Shown here: positions 7,807 to 14,039 of the stretch, piece after piece | Numbering within the stretch: position 1 is the first letter of the stretch | Layout of the letters: every line of letters begins with the position of its first letter | Origin: an uncultured Clostridia bacterium | Lineage (GTDB): Bacteria > Bacillota > Clostridia > Oscillospirales > Ruminococcaceae | Reading direction: 5' to 3' | Assembly: GCA_947631445.1 (NCBI GenBank) | Contig: CANRLN010000006.1 | Coordinates: 30,216-64,795 of the forward strand | Length of the DNA stretch: 34,580 nucleotides | Notes under the pieces: model-generated | What the model saw: only the letters and a program-made list of their open reading frames with translations | Databases searched by the model: none | Told to the model about the DNA's origin: nothing | Made by a program: the position numbers and the translations under genes

Positions 7807-7824
7807 TTTAGGGGTTATTAATTA
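7807..7824. repeat. Cassette boundary repeat, copy 2
   Basis: TTTAGGGGTTATTAATTA marks the outer end of the VapBC module and corresponds to 7003-7020 at the outer end of the YafQ module. The sequence beyond it (TTTGCTTGTTTT near 7840) could be a decayed remnant of the terminator repeat. Confidence 0.65.
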
Positions 7825-7881
7825 AAAGATTTAACCATTATTTGCTTGTTTTGGCGTTTTGATTACTATATATTAGCAAAA

Positions 7882-7941
7882 TATTCACGATTCTTATTGC
7901 ACTTTTCACAGAATTTTCACCCTCTGTTATACAATTTTCAC
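7882..7941 (+). promoter_or_regulatory. Helically phased TWTTCAC boxes upstream of the prepilin promoter
   Basis: TATTCAC at 7882 and TTTTCAC at 7903, 7914 and 7935 have start-to-start spacings of 21, 11 and 21 bp, so all lie on one face of the helix. An 11-bp direct-repeat period is typical of OmpR/PhoB-family response regulator sites. The last box ends 37 bp before the -35 element. The regulator is unknown. Confidence 0.5.
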
Positions 7942-7978
7942 AAACTTAAGAATTTTTAAATTTTTTTTGAAAAAACGC

Positions 7979-8007
7979 TTGACAAACCGTTTGACCTGTG
8001 CTATAAT
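7979..8007 (+). promoter_or_regulatory. Near-consensus promoter of the prepilin gene
   Basis: TTGACA (7979-7984), a 17-bp spacer ending in TGC, and TATAAT (8002-8007) match the housekeeping sigma factor consensus with an extended -10. Transcription should begin near 8014. Confidence 0.93.
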
Positions 8008-8013
8008 ATAAAC

Positions 8014-8223
8014 ATAGACAAGAACAAAAGCAACTTTAACATGAACCGAATATGAACTGGGGCTTAATAAAACCAAACAAAAGTACACATTGGCAGAGTT
8101 AAGCAAAGTTTAAATTCAAAAACATCTTGTCCTTTACCTGCACATTGAATAGCAGGATACTTAAAATCAGCCGGTTTGAAGTCGGCAAGAAAAAATATTA
8201 AATTTTATATGGAGGGATTTTCT
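8014..8223 (+). promoter_or_regulatory. Long 5' leader of the prepilin mRNA
   Basis: About 210 nt lie between the predicted transcription start and the prepilin ATG. Short stems are visible: CCTGC/GCAGG at 8137-8156 and GCCG/CGGC near 8172-8187. Neither the class I nor the class II c-di-GMP riboswitch consensus could be recognised. The leader may still control stability or translation. No long open frame with a ribosome site is seen in it. Confidence 0.45.
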
Positions 8224-8781
8224 ATGAAAAAATCTACAAACAAAAAGGGCTTTACACTCGTTGAACTTATCGTTGTTATCGCAATCATCGGCGTTCTCGC
8301 TGCAATCCTTGTACCTTCTATGATGGGTTATGTTAAGTCTTCCAAGATTTCATCTGCTAACTCTTCTGCTAAGTCGGTTTACACTGCTGCTAATAACGTT
8401 TGCCAGAAGTGCGATAATGCTGGTGAACCGCTTGCTGCTGGTATTTATGGTAATGCTTTTGGAGCGACTGTAAAGGATGTCGATGTTTCAAATTGTGTTA
8501 GTGACACAGACGGTCAAACATTTACCAACTTTATTGCTAAGGAACTCGGTCAGAAAGTATCTAATGGAACATCAGATGATACAAATATAACCGTCCAGTT
8601 TGCAGTAGGAATTTCAGATGGTGGTCCAACCTGTGCAGTTTACGCTAGCACATCTAAGGATTTGAAATATACAGGTGGTTATCCAACAGCTGCTAAGGAT
8701 ATTTCTAGCAAGGCTGGTAAGGGAATTAAAGGAATTAAAAGCGAATCAGATGGTACTTACTCAGTTGAAATGTCCGAATAG
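8224..8781 (+). CDS. Type IV prepilin (class III signal peptide), isolated gene
   Basis: A 185-residue prepilin. The leader MKKSTNKKG ends at the prepilin peptidase site G9|F10, followed by FTLVELIVVIAIIGVLAAI with the conserved Glu at mature position 5. The hydrophobic helix would anchor the subunit before assembly. The globular part contains C60-x-x-C63, a further Cys in VSNCVSD and one in PTCAVY, which may form disulfides. GGAGGG at 8211-8216 selects ATG 8224 over an in-frame ATG at 8176. The promoter and the GCT/GTT/AAG-rich codon use suggest high expression, as for a major pilin. No pilus ATPase, platform or peptidase gene is in the window. Confidence 0.93.
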   Translation: MKKSTNKKGFTLVELIVVIAIIGVLAAILVPSMMGYVKSSKISSANSSAKSVYTAANNVCQKCDNAGEPLAAGIYGNAFGATVKDVDVSNCVSDTDGQTFTNFIAKELGQKVSNGTSDDTNITVQFAVGISDGGPTCAVYASTSKDLKYTGGYPTAAKDISSKAGKGIKGIKSESDGTYSVEMSE

Positions 8782-8886
8782 TTTTGAACGCATAATTTAA
8801 ATCAACCTAATATATGGAGGGCTGGCACTTTGGTGCTGGCTCTCTTGCTTTTGCTCATTCTAAAAATCCCAAAATTTCGATTGTCA

Positions 8887-8923
8887 AAATTTAGGGAAAA
8901 ATTCGTCAAAAATCCCTAAATTT
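8887..8923. repeat. Perfect inverted repeat after the prepilin gene
   Basis: AAATTTAGGGA and TCCCTAAATTT (11 bp each) are separated by 15 bp. AATTTCGA occurs on both sides (8873-8880 and 8919-8926). It could terminate the pilin mRNA, but no U-run follows directly. A weak GGCAC/GTGCT hairpin at about 8822-8838 lies between it and the gene. Confidence 0.5.
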
Positions 8924-8993
8924 CGACCAAAATCCCGATTTTTTTTGCTTTTCACCTGCAGATTTAACACAAAAAAATTTATTTTTAAAACTA

Positions 8994-9022
8994 TTGATTT
9001 TTTGAAAAAAATATGCTATAAT
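8994..9022 (+). promoter_or_regulatory. Promoter of the Rpn-family gene
   Basis: TTGATT (8994-8999), a 17-bp spacer ending in TGC, and TATAAT (9017-9022) lie 22 bp before the start codon. Confidence 0.85.
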
Positions 9023-9043
9023 ATAATAAAGTAGGTGATTCCA

Positions 9044-9874
9044 ATGAACAGCGAAAAGGAAAACGAACTGAAACTTGCTTTCAAAGAAAAAATTTTGAAA
9101 CGTATTCCTGAATTTTGCCTTATGGACGACACATATATGACGGCTTTTTTTAATGACCAACCCGAACTTATTGAATTTGTGTTAAGCATTATCCTTGAAA
9201 GGGACGATTTGAAGGTTGTTTCTTCCGAAACACAAAAACCGCTTAAAAATATTCAAGGCAGGTCGATAATTCTTGATGTTTATGCCGTTGACAGGCAAGG
9301 CAAGGAATATAATATCGAAATTCAAAACAGCTCCGCTAACGCAAATCCAAAAAGAGCAAGGTATTACAGCAGTATGCTGGATTCAAATGCAATTTTGCCA
9401 AAAGACGATTTTAAAAAACTTCCTGAAACTTATGTTATTTTCTTTACTCAGCAGGACTATTTTAAAAGAGGCTTGCCTCTTTACACAATAGAACGCAGTA
9501 TTAAAGAACTTGACAATTCTTCTTTTGGCGATGAACAACATATTATTTATATTAACGGTCGATTTAAAGGCGATTCGCCTATTGGCAAACTTATTCATGA
9601 TTTCAATTGTGCAAATCCAAGACAAATGCACTATGATAAGTTGGCTGAAAGGTCAATCGACCTTAAGGAAACATCGGAAGGGGATGGTTCTATGTGTAAA
9701 ATAATGCAGGAACTTAATGAAGAATATGCTAAATTGTATGCTAAATTACACGATAAAGAAACTGCAAAAAACTTGTTACAATTAGATGTTCCAATTGAAA
9801 AAATAGTTATTGCAACTGGTCTTTCTCTTGAAGAAGTTACTAAACTTGCCGAAGAAATAAAAAAAGAAAACTAA
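9044..9874 (+). CDS. Rpn family recombination-promoting nuclease / PD-(D/E)XK nuclease transposase-like protein
   Basis: A 276-residue member of the Rpn/YhgA-like family, PD-(D/E)XK nucleases often labelled putative transposases. The nuclease core shows GRSIILDVYAVDRQGKEYNI with the catalytic Asp, then IEIQNS (E-x-Q in place of E-x-K, usual for this family), then RARYYSSML. The C-terminal 60 residues form a helical domain. AGGTG precedes ATG 9044; an in-frame GTG at 9035 lies inside that ribosome site. In E. coli, Rpn proteins act as toxic antiphage nucleases held in check by a small protein made from an internal start in the same gene. The same layout is visible here at 9692. The role in this organism is inference. 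Confidence 0.9.
   Translation: MNSEKENELKLAFKEKILKRIPEFCLMDDTYMTAFFNDQPELIEFVLSIILERDDLKVVSSETQKPLKNIQGRSIILDVYAVDRQGKEYNIEIQNSSANANPKRARYYSSMLDSNAILPKDDFKKLPETYVIFFTQQDYFKRGLPLYTIERSIKELDNSSFGDEQHIIYINGRFKGDSPIGKLIHDFNCANPRQMHYDKLAERSIDLKETSEGDGSMCKIMQELNEEYAKLYAKLHDKETAKNLLQLDVPIEKIVIATGLSLEEVTKLAEEIKKEN
9692..9874 (+). CDS. Predicted intragenic small protein (RpnS-like) from an internal start in the Rpn gene
   Basis: GGAAGGGG ends 7 bases before an in-frame ATG at 9692, giving a 60-residue product identical to the Rpn C-terminus (MCKIMQELNEEYAKLYAKLH...). The ribosome site sits in the linker (KETSEGDGS) between nuclease core and C-terminal domain, where a coding region has no need of it. 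The separate downstream gene has the same start, length and spacing. By analogy with E. coli RpnS it would be the inhibitor of the full-length nuclease. Confidence 0.65.
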   Translation: MCKIMQELNEEYAKLYAKLHDKETAKNLLQLDVPIEKIVIATGLSLEEVTKLAEEIKKEN

Positions 9875-9910
9875 AAATCCCACTGCCTTTGGCAAAAGGA
9901 GATGGCTTAT

Positions 9911-10093
9911 ATGTGTAAAATAATGCAGGAACTTAATGAAGAATACGCTAAATTATATGCTAAATTACACGATAAAGAAAATGCAACAAATATGCTTAAA
10001 GACGGTCTTTCTATTGAAAAGGTTGTAAAATATAGCAGACTTTCTCTTGAAGAAGTTACCCAGCTCGCTGAAAAAATTAAGAACGAAAGCTAA
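9911..10093 (+). CDS. Stand-alone duplicate of the Rpn C-terminal domain (RpnS-like)
   Basis: A 60-residue protein aligned without gaps to residues 217-276 of the upstream Rpn protein: 43 of 60 positions are identical, including the first 23. Differences cluster in the middle (residues 24-44). AAAAGGAG at 9893-9900 lies 10 bp before ATG 9911; ATG 9902 is too close to it. The duplication includes the ribosome site (GGAGATGGCTTATATG against GGGGATGGTTCTATG). It lies 36 bp after the Rpn stop and is probably co-transcribed. It may be an extra or altered-specificity inhibitor. Confidence 0.8.
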   Translation: MCKIMQELNEEYAKLYAKLHDKENATNMLKDGLSIEKVVKYSRLSLEEVTQLAEKIKNES

Positions 10094-10096
10094 AAA

Positions 10097-10125
10097 TTTT
10101 CCCCTTGCCATTGGCAAGGGGAATT
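10097..10125. terminator. Terminator shared by the Rpn operon and the PAP2 gene
   Basis: TTTTCCCCTTGCC - ATT - GGCAAGGGGAA forms a long stem between convergent genes. A decayed version (TGCC-TTT-GGCA) lies at 9884-9894 between the two Rpn genes, suggesting the terminator was duplicated along with the C-terminal segment. Confidence 0.75.
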
Positions 10126-10130
10126 TATAT

Positions 10131-10691
10131 TCAAATTATTTTGTGCTTTTTGTTGTATAAATTTTCAATTTTGCGATAAACCCACACGGCAAACTCTGCA
10201 CAGAATATTCCAATAAGTATTCCACCGATAACATCGGTTGGATAATGCACACATACATAAATTCGAGAAAATGCAATTAATATTGCCACAACAAGCGATG
10301 GTATAGATAGTTTCTTAGGGGCAACCTTTAAAAGCACTATACAAGTTGCAAAAGCCGCCGCCGAATGTCCCGATGGGAACGACCAATCATGTTGTATGTC
10401 CACCAGTAATTTAAGCTCTGTAAAAGTATCGTACGGACGAACACGGGCAAACAAATTTTTCAACAGGCAATTTACAAGCAAAACATCAAATATAAGCGAA
10501 ATACTGCACATTGCTCCTATTCTTCTTGTGCGTTTTAAAATAAGCAGAACCACCGTAAATGCAATCCACACAAGACCATTATCTCCAATCAGCGAAAAAA
10601 ACTTCATTATAGGGGTAAGCCATTCAAAACGTAAATTCTCTTGAACAAAATAAAGCAAACCAAATTCAAAATTTTCAAGCTTTTCAACCAA
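10131..10691 (-). CDS. PAP2 family membrane phosphatase
   Basis: A 186-residue membrane protein with about five hydrophobic segments and the three phosphatase motifs: KNLFARVRP (K-x6-RP), PSGHS, and SRIYVCVHYPTDVIGG (SR-x5-H-x3-D). Family members dephosphorylate lipid phosphates such as undecaprenyl pyrophosphate or phosphatidylglycerophosphate; the substrate here is undetermined. The frame is open to 10778, but the promoter (TTGACA at 10751-10756, TATAAT at 10728-10733) makes an ATG there impossible. AGGAGG at 10700-10705 fits TTG 10691, which begins LVEKLENFEF. Confidence 0.9.
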   Translation of the reverse strand: MVEKLENFEFGLLYFVQENLRFEWLTPIMKFFSLIGDNGLVWIAFTVVLLILKRTRRIGAMCSISLIFDVLLVNCLLKNLFARVRPYDTFTELKLLVDIQHDWSFPSGHSAAAFATCIVLLKVAPKKLSIPSLVVAILIAFSRIYVCVHYPTDVIGGILIGIFCAEFAVWVYRKIENLYNKKHKII

Positions 10692-10727
10692 AACATTTTT
10701 CCTCCTCTTTTTACATATTATGTATAA

Positions 10728-10756
10728 ATTATAACACATTCTATTGAAATTGTCAA
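10728..10756 (-). promoter_or_regulatory. Promoter of the PAP2 gene
   Basis: TTGACA and TATAAT on the - strand with a 17-bp spacer ending in TGT (extended -10). Its position decides the start codon of the PAP2 gene. Confidence 0.9.
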
Positions 10757-10892
10757 GTGTGAAATTTATCGGGGACATGGCAAAAGAATTGCTTTTTATC
10801 TTACAATGCAGTTAAAATTAGTATAAATTAGTAAAAAATTTTAGATTTTGAAATACAAAAATTGTTTTTTATACAAAATTTTGCATACAGTA

Positions 10893-10921
10893 TTGACAAA
10901 GAACAAAAAATATGCTATAAT
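10893..10921 (+). promoter_or_regulatory. Consensus promoter with no protein gene downstream
   Basis: TTGACA (10893-10898), a 17-bp spacer ending in TGC, and TATAAT (10916-10921) point to the right into a region without a coding frame. Transcription should begin near 10928. Confidence 0.85.
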
Positions 10922-10927
10922 ATATTT

Positions 10928-11040
10928 GAAATATTTCAATATCAATTTGTAGCTTAAATAAGATGCAAAGATTGAAATAGTTCATCAATACATTCTCATC
11001 ATTTTTCTTTCAGAGTATTCAAATACTCTCCTTTTTTTCA
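10928..11040 (+). ncRNA. Predicted small RNA of about 110-155 nt
   Basis: The stretch between the promoter at 10893-10921 and two successive + strand terminators has no credible protein gene; only a 5-codon ATG frame at 10963 is present. TATTTCAAT (10932-10940) can pair with ATTGAAATA (10971-10979). The first terminator ends near 11038 and the second near 11083, giving two possible sizes. It converges on recD2. It is not recognisable as 6S RNA, tmRNA or SRP RNA. A role is unknown. Confidence 0.65.
11012..11038 (+). terminator. First terminator of the predicted small RNA
   Basis: AGAGTATT - CA - AATACTCT, in practice a 6-bp stem with 6-nt loop, is followed by TCC and seven T residues. Confidence 0.8.
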
Positions 11041-11047
11041 AAGTAGT

Positions 11048-11083
11048 GACCCCATGCTTATTACAGCGTAGGGTCTTTTTTTT
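11048..11083 (+). terminator. Second terminator of the predicted small RNA
   Basis: GACCC, a C-A mismatch, ATGC - 8-nt loop - GCGT, GGGTC, then eight T residues on the + strand. On the - strand no U-run follows, so it does not primarily serve recD2. Confidence 0.82.
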
Positions 11084-11088
11084 ACCCT

Positions 11089-13494
11089 TTAATTGCAAAG
11101 CAAGGTTTTAAGGAAGGTGTATCGTTCTTCTTCCCTTTCATTTTTTATCATAAAATTAAGGCGACTTGACAACCCAACCCCAATAAACAAGCTTTTGGCA
11201 CGGGTAATACAGGTGTAAAGCAGTTTGCGGTAATAAAGGCGGTCGTAACCGTCAAATATCGGCATTATAACCACATCAAACTCACTTCCCTGGCTTTTAT
11301 GCACGGTTATTGCATAGGCAAGCTCAAGATTCATAAGATTTCTCATTTGATATATTTTGCCGTCAAAATCTACCTCAACAATGTGCCTTTTGGCATCAAT
11401 ATGCTGAATTATTCCTATATCACCGTTAAAAATTCCAAGACCGCTTTCCTGCCCGTCCGCACTATCCCAAGGCAGTTGATAGTCATTAACAGTCTGCATA
11501 ACCTTATCGCCAACATGGAACGTATAGTCGTGGCTTTTTACAACAATTTCTCCTTTTTTCATTGGATTAACCACCGACTGTATAAGCTTGTTAAGTTCGT
11601 GTGTTCCAACCGGCCCTTCCTTTGGCGGAGCAATAACCTGAATATCCAAGCCTTTGGGGAGTTTTTGTTCCAAAAGTATTTTTATTGTGCCTTTTATTTT
11701 TTCATAGGTGTTTGCATTAAAAAACACAAAATTTTTGGATTTTTTATTTAAATCAATAAGTTTGCCGTTTACTATCCTGTGTGCATTAAGCACAATATCA
11801 TTCTGACTACTCTGGCGGAACACTTCGGTAAAGGTTATTGTGGGCATAAACCTACTTTCAATTATATCCTTAAGCAGATTTCCCGCTCCGACCGATGGGA
11901 GCTGATTTGTATCGCCGACAAGAATAAGCTTGCAGTCGGTGCGTATCTGTTCCAAAAGCCTCGAAAACAACTGCTCGTCCACCATGGACATCTCGTCAAT
12001 AATGCAGACCTCGCAGTCGTCTACATCTTCCGAAAGCAAAAAACGATGAATGGTTCTTGCCTCGTATCCTGTAAGCTGTGCAACTCTTTTTGCCGCCTTG
12101 CCGGTCGGTGCAACCACTTCAACCGTAAGTCCAAGTTTTTCAAAAATAGAAATTATGGCTTTCATGGTGGTGGTTTTTCCTGTTCCGGGGCCACCAGTTA
12201 TAACCGCAAAACCTTTGGAAACCGCTGTATTTATAGCCTCTCTTTGTTTTTGTTCATAGGTTATTTTGCTTTCCTGCTGCTCAAGGTCGATAAGCTCGCC
12301 ATAATCCTCCTGCTGGGGAATAATAATATCCCTTTTAAGCGAAAGGCGGTTTAAAATATCCATGGAAATATCATAAGATAAATTTGAAACAACAACATTC
12401 CTGCTGTCCGATTTAAGCAGTTTAAGCTTGTCTTCTTTTAGCATATTTTCAAGAACAGCTTTTATTGCAGAAGGACTAATTCCAAGCACATCATTTGCTT
12501 TCTGCAAAAACATATTGTATTCATAGCAGGTACTGCCCTCCTGTTCGATAAGCTTAAAAGCCTGATTTATTCCTGCCTCCACACGTTTTGGGTCGTCCTT
12601 TGCAATTCCCATAGATTCGCCGATTTTATCCGCTTTTGCAAAACTAACCCCTATATCATCACTGCACATAACATATGGGTCAGAGCTGATTTTATCCTTT
12701 GCATCGGTTTTCCATTTGTCCCATATGTTTGCAAGAAAGTTTACGGAAATATTCATGCTGTTAAGTTCGGTCATAAGTTCGGTATAGCTTACCTTTTTTT
12801 GAAATATATCACTCAGCTTGTCTATGTTCTTTATTGTAAGACCGGATATTACAGCAAGTTCAGGGTCAGCCCTACAGATTGCATTTACAGAATCCTCTCC
12901 AAATTTATCAACTATTTTTATTGCAATATCTTCATCTATATTTCCTGCTGTGCAGATATATTGTACAAGTTCAATTTTAGATTTAGGAATTTTGGTAGTA
13001 TAGCTTTTAGCCTTAAACTGCTTTCCATATATCGGGTGTTTATCCCATTCTCCCACAAACTCAACCGTTTCGCCTTCCTCAAGTTCGGGAAAGTTGCCTG
13101 TTATGGTAATAAATTCTGGAACATTTTCCTTATGAACAATAACACTAACAACCGACCAACCGTTTTGGTCATTTTTAAAACGTATGTTTTCTACAACCCC
13201 CTCAATACTTTCGGTTTTCTCTGCCTCCACATCTGCAATCAATTCTTTTTTAAAAGCCTTCATTTGAAATCCATATTTTGTATCGTTTACAAAACGTCCC
13301 TCAAACTTAATCGTCTGACCTCTTTTAATCTCACCAATATTGCCTTTTACAATAAGTTTATCCTGTTCTAAACTATATTCGACATTTTCGCTTACCAAAT
13401 TTTCTACTATAACAGAAACAATAAAAAAATCATTACTGTTAAATATTACCCTTTCAACAACCCCTGTAACTTCAACTGTTTTCAACAATTCCAT
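11089..13494 (-). CDS. recD2: RecD2-type ATP-dependent DNA helicase
   Basis: An 801-residue SF1B 5'-3' helicase of the RecD2/YrrC type, which acts in DNA repair without RecBC. ATPase motifs in order from about residue 430: GGPGTGKTTT (Walker A), APTGKAAKRV, IIDEMSMVD (Walker B), VGDTNQLPSVGAGN, TEVFRQSSQND, and AITVHKSQGSEFDVV with LLYTCITRAK at the C-terminus. Residues 1-165 hold two OB-like units: VTGVVERVIFNSNDFFIVSV and IEGVVENIRFKNDQNGWSVV. RecD2 proteins usually show one. AAGTGGTGAT precedes ATG 13494. The small membrane protein gene 21 bp upstream is probably in the same operon. Confidence 0.95.
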   Translation of the reverse strand: MELLKTVEVTGVVERVIFNSNDFFIVSVIVENLVSENVEYSLEQDKLIVKGNIGEIKRGQTIKFEGRFVNDTKYGFQMKAFKKELIADVEAEKTESIEGVVENIRFKNDQNGWSVVSVIVHKENVPEFITITGNFPELEEGETVEFVGEWDKHPIYGKQFKAKSYTTKIPKSKIELVQYICTAGNIDEDIAIKIVDKFGEDSVNAICRADPELAVISGLTIKNIDKLSDIFQKKVSYTELMTELNSMNISVNFLANIWDKWKTDAKDKISSDPYVMCSDDIGVSFAKADKIGESMGIAKDDPKRVEAGINQAFKLIEQEGSTCYEYNMFLQKANDVLGISPSAIKAVLENMLKEDKLKLLKSDSRNVVVSNLSYDISMDILNRLSLKRDIIIPQQEDYGELIDLEQQESKITYEQKQREAINTAVSKGFAVITGGPGTGKTTTMKAIISIFEKLGLTVEVVAPTGKAAKRVAQLTGYEARTIHRFLLSEDVDDCEVCIIDEMSMVDEQLFSRLLEQIRTDCKLILVGDTNQLPSVGAGNLLKDIIESRFMPTITFTEVFRQSSQNDIVLNAHRIVNGKLIDLNKKSKNFVFFNANTYEKIKGTIKILLEQKLPKGLDIQVIAPPKEGPVGTHELNKLIQSVVNPMKKGEIVVKSHDYTFHVGDKVMQTVNDYQLPWDSADGQESGLGIFNGDIGIIQHIDAKRHIVEVDFDGKIYQMRNLMNLELAYAITVHKSQGSEFDVVIMPIFDGYDRLYYRKLLYTCITRAKSLFIGVGLSSRLNFMIKNEREEERYTFLKTLLCN

Positions 13495-13515
13495 AAAATC
13501 ACCACTTTAATATAT

Positions 13516-13797
13516 TTATTTGTTTTCTTCACGGCAGAACATAAAAACACCGCTGTATTTTTTGCAAATCCGAGATGCCTTTAAAATGTCATCTTTTTCA
13601 CAAACAAGCCAAATCTGCCTTACTGGACGATACATACTAAGTCGCTGAGAGAAATATTCTTCCCGAATAATATCCTCCATATTCTTGTTTTTATCATAAA
13701 AAATAACCACGGCGGATTTAACATTTGACCTTTTTATAGTTGCTGTTATAATAAGTATAAAAATCAGCACCACCGCCAACGCAACTGATACCTGCAT
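13516..13797 (-). CDS. Small membrane-anchored protein of unknown function upstream of recD2
   Basis: A 93-residue protein: a hydrophobic N-terminal helix (about residues 3-20), then a basic turn and a soluble domain with YFSQRLSMYRPVRQIWLVCEKDD. It is not recognised. AGAGGTGAT selects ATG 13797. It shares a promoter with recD2 (21-bp gap), so a link to DNA repair is possible but unproven. Confidence 0.7.
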   Translation of the reverse strand: MQVSVALAVVLIFILIITATIKRSNVKSAVVIFYDKNKNMEDIIREEYFSQRLSMYRPVRQIWLVCEKDDILKASRICKKYSGVFMFCREENK

Positions 13798-13858
13798 AAA
13801 AAATCACCTCTTAATATATTATGCAACAAAATATTAAGTGGTGCGATATTACTCTTTA

Positions 13859-13887
13859 ATTATAACATACTAATTACTGTTTGTCAA
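13859..13887 (-). promoter_or_regulatory. Promoter of the small-protein/recD2 operon
   Basis: TTGACA (13882-13887) and TATAAT (13859-13864) on the - strand, 17-bp spacer ending in TGT. Confidence 0.88.
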
Positions 13888-13988
13888 TATTATGGAACGT
13901 TTTTTTACAAACTCCTGATTTTAGTATTGCAAAATATTATATGGCTAACATTATCTTTTGTTATAACAGCACCATTGCCCAAAAATAA

Positions 13989-14016
13989 TTATCCTCTGCC
14001 CAAAAACAGAGGATAA
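13989..14016 (-). terminator. Terminator after glmS
   Basis: TTATCCTCTG - 8 nt - CAGAGGATAA lies 24 bp after the glmS stop on the - strand. The arms equal the core of the hairpin at 388-415. Confidence 0.7.
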
Positions 14017-14039
14017 AAATATTTTTTCAAAACTAAAAC

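Noticed and set aside
8014-8223. c-di-GMP riboswitch in the prepilin leader
   Set aside because: The conserved class I and class II core sequences could not be found; only short stems are visible.
10692-10778. Upstream ATG start for the PAP2 gene
   Set aside because: It lies upstream of the promoter that drives the gene, so it cannot be in the mRNA.
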